A stretch of DNA of 10,070 nt from an uncultured Lachnospiraceae bacterium (GTDB taxonomy: Bacteria > Bacillota > Clostridia > Lachnospirales > Lachnospiraceae). The notes below the pieces were generated by a model. It had not been told where the DNA came from and ran no database searches. It saw only the letters and a program-made list of their open reading frames with translations. How positions within the stretch are numbered: the first letter of the stretch is position 1; the number at the start of each line of letters is the position of its first letter. The DNA lies in NCBI GenBank assembly GCA_934343915.1, contig CAKRIL010000059.1, positions 1-10,070 of the forward strand, read 5' to 3'. Shown here piece by piece: positions 1 through 5,542 of the stretch. The position numbers and the translations under genes are program-made.

Positions 1-53
1 ACTAACGTAAGTGCCATCAATGAACCTGTTTTTTTAACATGTCTTCTTCTCAT
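1..53 (-). CDS. 5' end of a probable exported protein (partial)
   Basis: An ATG at 53-51 is preceded by GGGAGG with 5 bases between, a strong ribosome binding site. The 17 complete codons visible read MRRRHVKKTGSLMALTL and then leave the window. A strongly basic n-region (three Arg, a His, two Lys) followed by the start of a hydrophobic stretch is what a Sec signal peptide or an N-terminal membrane anchor looks like. Nothing of the mature protein is visible, so the family cannot be named. It lies 171 bases downstream of the acyl-ligase gene on the same strand with no obvious terminator between, so it may be read from its own promoter, from the upstream operon, or both. If the MBOAT system here needs an extracytoplasmic transferase, this is one place where it could lie, but that is only a possibility. 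Confidence 0.7.
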   Translation of the reverse strand, partial: MRRRHVKKTGSLMALTL

Positions 54-80
54 TGTGACCTCCCAATATAATTTTATTTT

Positions 81-98
81 TCAGACACATCTGTCTGA
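81..98. promoter_or_regulatory. Perfect 7-bp inverted repeat, possible operator
   Basis: The sequence tcagaca-catc-tgtctga is a perfect inverted repeat with a 4-base spacer. It lies in the leader of the partial exported-protein gene, 28 bases before its ATG and just downstream of the best promoter-like sequence, so a bound repressor could block early transcription. It could instead form a small hairpin in the 5' untranslated RNA. It is not followed by a U-tract, so an intrinsic terminator is unlikely. No regulator can be assigned. Confidence 0.45.
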
Positions 99-108
99 CT
101 TCCCCTAC

Positions 109-137
109 AATGTAAAATATTGGCAAATAAAACACAA
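109..137 (-). promoter_or_regulatory. Weak promoter-like sequence for the exported-protein gene
   Basis: On the minus strand TTGTGT (137-132) is followed after 17 bases by TACATT (114-109), about 56 bases before the ATG at 53. The match is only 3/6 and 4/6 to the sigma-A consensus. A better -35-like hexamer, TTGTCA, lies at 148-143 but has no -10 at a proper distance. The surrounding DNA is AT-rich. A small palindrome, TACAATGTA (106-114), overlaps the -10. The placement is plausible but the sequence is weak. Confidence 0.25.
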
Positions 138-224
138 TAATTTGACAATCAACCGCCTTTTTTAGTGCATAAGCTACAAATATCCGCTACCAACTGTCAT
201 TTTTTGCGCACAAACTGCAAGCTT

Positions 225-1712
225 TTAATTATTTTCAAGTCTCCTCTTTGCCTCCATCTTATCGGGTTTGCCGGATGACGTGAGTGGAATATTATCGACA
301 AACATATATGCCGCAAGCTCCTCCTGGCGCGTCAATACGCTGCGGTATTCTTTTTCAAATACAGCTTTGTTGTCCGTGATCACAAGCGCACCCGGCAGCT
401 CACCTGCCTTCTCGTCCGTCATGCCAACCACCAGCACGTCCCTCACGCCCTCTATCGTCAAAAGCTTTGCGGCGATATCATTGACCGAAAGGTTATTTCC
501 GTTGCGTATTATAATATCCTTCTTTCTTCCTGTTATATGAAGATACCCCTTTTGGTCGATATATCCTAAGTCTCCCGTGTGAAGCCAGCCGTCCTTATCC
601 ATATTATCCGCGGAAAGCCTTCCGTTTTCGAAATAGCCAAGCATGCACACAGGTGACTTGACGCACACCTCACCGGTTCTGCCGTCACAAAGCACATTAT
701 GTTCATCATCCATGATACAGCCTTCGTTGAGCGGAAGGAAACGCCCTACCGTCAATCTTCTGTCCTCCCACTTTGCCTCCTGCGGAAGTCCGGTTATGGC
801 TATGCACTCACTCATTCCATACACAGGGACCAGCTTAAGGCGCAGTGTCCTCTCTATGAATCGGAACTGCTCCTCCCTTATAACCGCTCCTCCGATAACA
901 CCGATACGCAGACTTGCCGGCGCCCTGCCTGCCTTATCAAAATATTCTGCCACGGAAAACAACAGCGACGGAACTCCGTCTAACCGTGTCATGACATTGC
1001 GCTCAATGCTCTCCGCCACAGCCTGTGCCGACACCTCCTTTGGAAAATATACCTCATAGCGGTGGATAAGTGCGGTGAGAAGAACCGCCAGCCCGAATAC
1101 ATGATGTATCGGCAGCAGCTCAGCCGAAATGTCATCCTGTGTATAACACCCTCCATATCCGTAGTTGTAGGCGTGATTTACAAGATTGAACTGGCTGAGG
1201 GTGACCGCCTTCTGCCCGCCTGTTGAGCCGCTTGTAAAGATAATGACAGCCGGCTCATGCAGAATATCCTCCGGCTCCTCATACTCTGCCTCTTCACTGC
1301 CATCGCCGATTGCAATTTTTTTCTCAATCGTACCTTCTGACAGCACCCAGTATCCCTCCGCCGCTATTCCGCCTTCTGCCCTTTCATTAGTTATATAAAA
1401 CTTAATCGGAAGCTTAAGTTCTTCCGGCAGTTCATGCACCCCCTTATGAGGATCGGTGAGCACCGCCACAGCCCCGACAGCTTCCAACGCAAAGAAAAAA
1501 AGAGCGGTATCGACACTCCGCGTTGCGCGAAGCGCCACCATATCACCCTTTTTCACCGATAATGCAGTCAATACCCCGGCAAGCCTTGCCACCTCATCTT
1601 TAAACCGCGCCGCCGTATATACTCTATTGTCCGTAAAGAAAAGCCTCTTTTGTCCGTTCTCTGCGGCAAAGTCTGTCAAAACGCCAAATAATGTTTTATA
1701 TACAGTATCCAT
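225..1712 (-). CDS. Acyl-adenylating ligase (ANL superfamily, AMP-binding)
   Basis: A 495-residue cytoplasmic enzyme of the acyl-CoA synthetase / NRPS adenylation / DltA-like superfamily, which forms an acyl-AMP and passes the acyl group to CoA or a carrier thiol. The expected core motifs are present: the phosphate-binding loop TSGSTGGQK (160-168), the His-containing PIHHVFG (201-207), YGMSE (298-302), GWLHTGDLG (375-383), the hinge GRKKDIIIRNGNN (395-407) and the C-terminal catalytic lysine in PLTSSGKPDK (K482). The hinge continues NLSVND instead of the commoner NIYPxE, a mild divergence. The start at 1712 has GGAGG 8 bases upstream and follows the CAT-family stop by 3 bases. It is the last gene of the packed operon. 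Substrate cannot be read from the sequence. Linkage to an MBOAT suggests it charges the acyl donor for envelope acylation; a stand-alone acyl-CoA ligase is the alternative. Confidence 0.93.
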   Translation of the reverse strand: MDTVYKTLFGVLTDFAAENGQKRLFFTDNRVYTAARFKDEVARLAGVLTALSVKKGDMVALRATRSVDTALFFFALEAVGAVAVLTDPHKGVHELPEELKLPIKFYITNERAEGGIAAEGYWVLSEGTIEKKIAIGDGSEEAEYEEPEDILHEPAVIIFTSGSTGGQKAVTLSQFNLVNHAYNYGYGGCYTQDDISAELLPIHHVFGLAVLLTALIHRYEVYFPKEVSAQAVAESIERNVMTRLDGVPSLLFSVAEYFDKAGRAPASLRIGVIGGAVIREEQFRFIERTLRLKLVPVYGMSECIAITGLPQEAKWEDRRLTVGRFLPLNEGCIMDDEHNVLCDGRTGEVCVKSPVCMLGYFENGRLSADNMDKDGWLHTGDLGYIDQKGYLHITGRKKDIIIRNGNNLSVNDIAAKLLTIEGVRDVLVVGMTDEKAGELPGALVITDNKAVFEKEYRSVLTRQEELAAYMFVDNIPLTSSGKPDKMEAKRRLENN

Positions 1713-1715
1713 ACA

Positions 1716-2369
1716 TTAAACCTCCAAATAATTTTCCGGCACAGCAAGCTTCTTCTGAAAGTCCTCAAAGAATTTCTGTGCGTGATATCCGTCCGCCACG
1801 GCATGATTGAATGTGAATGACAACGGCATTGTCACCGTTCCGTCCTTGATTTCATATTTTCCAAAAAATATTGTCGGCGAAAGATAACCCTTCGGATTTT
1901 TCAGGGAGAAGGAGCAGCTCTCAAAGTCCATGAACGGAAGAATGGACATAAGCACATAATTCTTTGGCAGAGCTTCGCACACCGCCTTCACACAGTCGGC
2001 ATTCTGCTCCTTCTCCTCCACATAGTTGTAATAGTATTCCCTGTAATTATCGCTCCACTTTGCAGAATGAAATGTGATATCCTTATACATATTCATAACC
2101 GGATAGAGCGGACACAGCTCATCCCAGAAGCCCAGCCTGCCCTCATCATATCCCATACGGAAATTAGACTGCTCGCACAGCGTCCTTGCTGCCAGATAAT
2201 ATAATGCCGGGGCAAGCTTCATCCCCCTGTTTCTCACATATTTCACCGTATTTGTGACATCCAGCCTGATATTAAAGGTCATAAGACAGGTCTGCCACAC
2301 CTCGGTATAATGATGGTACAGATCCGCCCTGTGCCATGTCTCCATATCAACAGAAGTAAAATTACACAT
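1716..2369 (-). CDS. Chloramphenicol acetyltransferase-family acyltransferase
   Basis: A 217-residue protein, the usual length for the CAT family (cytosolic trimers that move an acetyl or acyl group from a thioester to a hydroxyl). The family signature HxxxDG is intact as FNHAVADGYH near residues 187-196, giving catalytic His189 and structural Asp193. The N-terminus (CNFTSVDMETWHRADLYHHY) and the stretch ending SPTIFFGKYE also match the family pattern. An in-frame GTG at 2399 would add 10 residues, but ATG at 2369 has GGAGG exactly 8 bases upstream and gives the standard family N-terminus, so it was chosen. It lies 30 bases after the MBOAT stop and 3 bases before the ligase. Many CAT-family genes are not resistance genes; in this operon a pathway-specific acyl transfer is more likely than drug inactivation. 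Confidence 0.88.
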   Translation of the reverse strand: MCNFTSVDMETWHRADLYHHYTEVWQTCLMTFNIRLDVTNTVKYVRNRGMKLAPALYYLAARTLCEQSNFRMGYDEGRLGFWDELCPLYPVMNMYKDITFHSAKWSDNYREYYYNYVEEKEQNADCVKAVCEALPKNYVLMSILPFMDFESCSFSLKNPKGYLSPTIFFGKYEIKDGTVTMPLSFTFNHAVADGYHAQKFFEDFQKKLAVPENYLEV

Positions 2370-2377
2370 AATTCTTT

Positions 2378-2382
2378 CCTCC
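2378..2382 (-). promoter_or_regulatory. Ribosome binding site fixing the CAT-family start
   Basis: GGAGG at 2382-2378 on the minus strand lies 8 bases before ATG 2369 and inside the upstream GTG-initiated reading, which favours the ATG over the GTG at 2399. Confidence 0.75.
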
Positions 2383-2399
2383 CTTACCCCAAAATCCAC

Positions 2400-3923
2400 C
2401 TAAAACTGAAAATATGAGAACGCACTCGTCCCCGTAGCCGCCAGCAGATTAAGCCAGCATAACAAAACCGCAAAAATACCCAGCACAAACATGACAACAT
2501 GTTTTAAATATATACCTGTGTTTTTATCGGTATCCCCATCGGATGAGGCTGTCGCAGCTTCTCTCTCATTTTTTGTTGCATTTTCCGCTGTACCCTTCCT
2601 TGTAATCTCCGGAAGTACACACATTGTGCAGACCACCACCGCAATGAACAAAATATTATACTTATCTATCCCAAGTGCATGAAGCCCGGAAAGGCTTCCA
2701 GCACCGCCCGGTTCAATCCTGCAAAAGAGCCCCGAAAAGGCTTCCTCAATCTGCTCAACGCTTGTTGAGCGGAACAGCACGCATGACAGTGTGAACATAA
2801 AAAGCAGGAATACTCTCCTTATGGCGTAGAACACCTTGGAATTTAATATTTTGTACCGCTCACATAATTTCCTGTACGGCTTCCTTATCACGCTCTCGGC
2901 ACAGACGCTCACACCTGCCGCAAGTCCCCACAAAAGATATGTATTATCGGCTCCGTGCCATAAGCCGCACAGCACAAACACAATCAAGGTATTCAACAGC
3001 TTTCGCGCCATTCCCTTCCTGTTTCCGCCAAGAGGAATATACACATAGTCGGTGAACCATTTATTGAGTGTGATATGCCATCTGCGGAAAAATTCCGTCA
3101 CACTCGCGGATGTCAACGGCATGTCAAAATTGATCGTGAGCTTCACCCCAAGCAGCCTCGCACTTCCCATCGCAATCTCCGAATACCCTGCAAAATCATT
3201 ATATATCTGCACCATAAACAGGGCTGAACCCAAGAATATCGCAAAGCTGTTGCAGGCTGTCAAATCCGCATAAGCCCTGTTCACATACACTCCGACGGTA
3301 TCTGCAATCACACACTTACGGATAAAGCCCGACAACAGCCACCTAAGCCCCTCGCATATATCAGCCTTATCAAGGCTTCTGTCACTTCTAAGCTGCGGTA
3401 TCAAATCGCATGGGCGTTCAATAGGTCCAGCTACCAACTGAGGAAAAAAGCACACGTAGAGGGCATAATATCCGAAATGTCTCTCCGGCTCCGCCTTGCC
3501 CCTGTATACATCCACCACATAGGAGAGCGTCTGGAAGGTGTAAAAGGATATGCCGACCGGCAGCAGAAGCTTAAGCGGCGTGTATTCGCAGTCACCGCCA
3601 AGCATACCAACAATTAAGCTCACGCTCTCCCCTATGTAATCAGCATATTTAAAGAATATAAGTATCCCAAGACATATAGATACCGCTGCCCACATAACGA
3701 TTTTTCTGTGGCTTTTCTTCCTGCACCGTGAAATTATTATCCCAGCAAAATATGAGACAAATATGGCTGCCGCAAGCAATATGACCAGATACACATTCCA
3801 GCTCATGTAAAAGTACAATGACGCCGCAAGCAGCACAATCCATCTAAACCTTGACGGAACAAGCCAGTGCACTAAGCAGACAACCGGAAGAAATATCAGA
3901 AACTCCAATGAATTAAAATTCAT
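2400..3923 (-). CDS. MBOAT-family O-acyltransferase with C-terminal acyl-shuttle motif
   Basis: A 507-residue polytopic membrane protein of the AlgI/DltB/PatA branch of membrane-bound O-acyltransferases. These move an acyl group from a cytoplasmic thioester across the membrane for attachment to envelope polymers. Visible family landmarks: FFKYADY (90-96), LPVGISFYTFQTLSYVVDVYRG (from 121), PQLVAGPIER (161-170), FFRRWHITLNKWFTDYVYIPLGGNR (from 278, with His283) and CGLWHGA (319-325) carrying the conserved His323. The last transmembrane helix (about 475-497) is followed by a short tail ending FSYFQF (502-507), an F-x-Y-x-x-F hexapeptide with Tyr504. A hydrophilic Asn/Lys/Glu/Asp/Ser/Thr-rich loop at about 443-468 precedes that helix. 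AAGGGA lies 8 bases before the ATG. The start overlaps the microprotein gene by 11 bases. The acyl group and acceptor are unknown. Confidence 0.95.
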   Translation of the reverse strand: MNFNSLEFLIFLPVVCLVHWLVPSRFRWIVLLAASLYFYMSWNVYLVILLAAAIFVSYFAGIIISRCRKKSHRKIVMWAAVSICLGILIFFKYADYIGESVSLIVGMLGGDCEYTPLKLLLPVGISFYTFQTLSYVVDVYRGKAEPERHFGYYALYVCFFPQLVAGPIERPCDLIPQLRSDRSLDKADICEGLRWLLSGFIRKCVIADTVGVYVNRAYADLTACNSFAIFLGSALFMVQIYNDFAGYSEIAMGSARLLGVKLTINFDMPLTSASVTEFFRRWHITLNKWFTDYVYIPLGGNRKGMARKLLNTLIVFVLCGLWHGADNTYLLWGLAAGVSVCAESVIRKPYRKLCERYKILNSKVFYAIRRVFLLFMFTLSCVLFRSTSVEQIEEAFSGLFCRIEPGGAGSLSGLHALGIDKYNILFIAVVVCTMCVLPEITRKGTAENATKNEREAATASSDGDTDKNTGIYLKHVVMFVLGIFAVLLCWLNLLAATGTSAFSYFQF

Positions 3924-4092
3924 GTTTTTTCGTTCCCTTCATAAAAAGTATGAAAAGCAGCAGAACAACCGTCGCACACTTCTCATAGCCTGCTCCGCAT
4001 ATCAGCGAATATCCCAGCCCTGCGCTTAAAAGCACCAGTGCAATAAGAACCGCCACCCTCACCTTTTTCCTTCTAAAAAGAGCCTTCCGCAT
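3913..4092 (-). CDS. 59-residue membrane microprotein
   Basis: This short gene reads MRKALFRRKKVRVAVLIALV and onward to an ...KKHEF end. A basic N-terminus is followed by a hydrophobic segment (about 13-33), a short turn containing GAGYEKC, a second hydrophobic segment (about 40-51) and a Lys-rich tail. By the positive-inside rule both ends should be cytoplasmic. It overlaps the end of the upstream gene by 20 bases and the MBOAT start by 11 bases, so translation is probably coupled. AGGA/AAGG sequences directly precede the ATG. The frame is open, fits exactly between its neighbours and encodes a credible two-helix hairpin, which supports it being real. Dlt operons carry a microprotein (DltX) beside the MBOAT, but DltX has an outward C-terminus bearing the shuttle motif, absent here. 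Function unknown; a small partner or stabiliser of the MBOAT is an inference. Confidence 0.72.
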   Translation of the reverse strand: MRKALFRRKKVRVAVLIALVLLSAGLGYSLICGAGYEKCATVVLLLFILFMKGTKKHEF

Positions 4093-4954
4093 ACCTTCCT
4101 ATCCTCACAAGATTAATATTTAGCATTTTCTCTATTATATTGTCCAAGTGATTATCCGATACGATATCATCTGTTATTCCCAACTTAAGCCTGTCCGTAT
4201 CATATTCATGCACATATTCCGTGAGTGCAAGATAATCCTCCTTCCCGGCGCTTACAAAATCCACATCATAGCAGCTTATACAGTGAAGCAGGTGTCTTGC
4301 ACCGAACAGCTTGGGAAACATAACAGAATAGCCCTTTATTATGCTGCCAATCACGCTCAACAGACCAACCATCCCGGCAATTGAGGCAATGCACAGATTC
4401 CTGCTGTAAAGCATATCGTCAAGCAAGGACATGCCACAGACCATATCTATAATGTCCCTCTGGCTGAGCACCATCCAATTTTTGTCCGCACAGCGCAGGC
4501 TTACAGCCTGTGTTGCAGCCATATCCTTCTGTGTGCATGCCTCAAACGCGCCCTCCGAAGGGATGATATCCCTGTCGCTGTCGACAAATGATACCCTGAC
4601 CCAACAGTCATTATTTTCATGCGTTATATATCCCTGTGTATTCTCAAATTCCTTATATCTGAAATAGTCAAGCACGATGATATTTTCATCGACAAGAATA
4701 ATCTCCGCTCCCACCGCCATCAGTGAAAGAAGCATTACCGCTGAGGCTGTATTTCTTTCAGTCCTGAGCACTACCCTGCTCCCCTGCACTATACCGATAC
4801 GGTTAAGTCCACATGCCGTCCGGTTGACCCTTCCGTATATGTCGCTGCATGTGTAGCTGTCTGCCTCATCAGCCATCAGTAAATGCGTCGGCTTACTGAG
4901 CGCACATTCCCGCAAATATTCATATACAGTCAGTTTCTTCAATTCATCACTCAT
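4073..4954 (-). CDS. Degenerate half-length adenylate-forming enzyme homologue
   Basis: A 293-residue protein that aligns by eye with residues about 1-305 of the intact ligase in the same operon: for example LLSLMAVGAEIILVDE (75-90) with the ligase's FFALEAVGAVAVLTDP, LSQRDIIDMV (163-172) with LSQFNLVNHA, YSVMFPK (209-215) with YEVYFPK, and RLKLGI (255-260) with SLRIGV. Every catalytic motif is altered. The phosphate loop TSGSTGGQK is replaced by SLRCADKN, PIHHVFGL by SIAGMVGL, and the GG of the next motif by TDD. The protein stops just where YGMSE would be (here GRYAEGSF), so the hinge and C-terminal domain are absent. It should not bind ATP normally. The start overlaps the GtrA stop by 4 bases (ATGA) with GAAGG upstream, and the frame has no internal break. 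A regulatory or scaffolding subunit, or a relic, are both possible. Confidence 0.85.
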   Translation of the reverse strand: MSDELKKLTVYEYLRECALSKPTHLLMADEADSYTCSDIYGRVNRTACGLNRIGIVQGSRVVLRTERNTASAVMLLSLMAVGAEIILVDENIIVLDYFRYKEFENTQGYITHENNDCWVRVSFVDSDRDIIPSEGAFEACTQKDMAATQAVSLRCADKNWMVLSQRDIIDMVCGMSLLDDMLYSRNLCIASIAGMVGLLSVIGSIIKGYSVMFPKLFGARHLLHCISCYDVDFVSAGKEDYLALTEYVHEYDTDRLKLGITDDIVSDNHLDNIIEKMLNINLVRIGRYAEGSF

Positions 4955-5541
4955 TTTTCGCCTTCCCCTGCCTCCTTTTTCTTCTCTTTTGAGGCTTCAG
5001 GAAAAATAATTTTATTAACAAAAAAGAAAATAACCATCGATACGCCGCCGTTTAAAACCGTGGTTCCGATATTATATAACCAGCTCGGCACAAAAAGCCC
5101 CGCAGTCGCAACCCATATACAATTGATTGAGTTGACTATACATGTAATTACACAGAAAGCAAGAAAATACCATGCTGCCTGATAAGCTACATTGCCCTTG
5201 CTTCTGAACACAAGGTTTCGCTGAATCGGGAAGTTGATGACCTCACCTATGACCATCGCAACCATATATGCGCAAAAGTACGGAAGTCCTCCGTGCATTG
5301 CGTCATATCCGATGATATTCCACTTGAAGGTTTCGCCAAGCAGCGTAATCTCTATTCCCGGAAAACCAAAATCCACCACCGGAAGTGAGGCAAAAGCCCG
5401 CGGAAGGAACTGGAGAATAAGGTACTTAAACACCGTGATAAGGTTGCTGACTATCACGAACAGTCCCCCTTCTCTTACCCACTTAGACACCTTGGGATAC
5501 TTCTTAGCAAACGAATTCCATTTATTTACAATAGCTGACAT
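4951..5541 (-). CDS. GtrA-family membrane protein
   Basis: A 196-residue protein with four predicted membrane segments (about 25-47, 86-105, 121-146, 152-177). The two family landmarks are present: NFPIQRNLVF (103-112) after the second helix and FFFVNKIIF (172-180) at the end of the fourth. GtrA-like proteins are linked to moving or handling undecaprenyl-phosphate-linked sugars in polysaccharide and O-antigen modification; the exact role varies and is often unproven. The loop between helices 1 and 2 (about 48-85) is longer than in compact family members of roughly 130 residues, and the tail (182-196) is Lys/Glu-rich and probably cytoplasmic. The ATG at 5541 has GGAGG 6 bases upstream and follows the GH3 stop by one base. 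Its presence next to an MBOAT suggests that the acyl acceptor is a sugar or lipid-linked sugar. Confidence 0.9.
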   Translation of the reverse strand: MSAIVNKWNSFAKKYPKVSKWVREGGLFVIVSNLITVFKYLILQFLPRAFASLPVVDFGFPGIEITLLGETFKWNIIGYDAMHGGLPYFCAYMVAMVIGEVINFPIQRNLVFRSKGNVAYQAAWYFLAFCVITCIVNSINCIWVATAGLFVPSWLYNIGTTVLNGGVSMVIFFFVNKIIFPEASKEKKKEAGEGEK

Positions 5542-5542
5542 A

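Noticed and set aside
190..224. Terminator directly after the ligase gene
   Set aside because: Only a weak TTGC/GCAA pairing is seen, with an A-run and no T-tract on the minus strand.
1716..2369. Chloramphenicol resistance gene
   Set aside because: Family membership is clear but the operon context is acyl metabolism, there are no mobile-element signs nearby, and CAT-family proteins have varied substrates.
2370..2399. GTG start adding 10 residues to the CAT-family protein
   Set aside because: The added residues include the Shine-Dalgarno sequence of ATG 2369 and do not fit the family's N-terminus.
3913..4075. The missing C-terminal half of the degenerate ligase homologue being present in another frame
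   Set aside because: The bases after its stop encode the two-helix microprotein and then the MBOAT in other frames; none of the hinge or lysine motifs of the family can be read there.
3913..4092. Calling the 59-residue protein DltX
   Set aside because: It ends in KKHEF and lacks the tyrosine of the shuttle hexapeptide, is predicted to have two membrane segments with a cytoplasmic C-terminus, and the shuttle motif is on the MBOAT instead.
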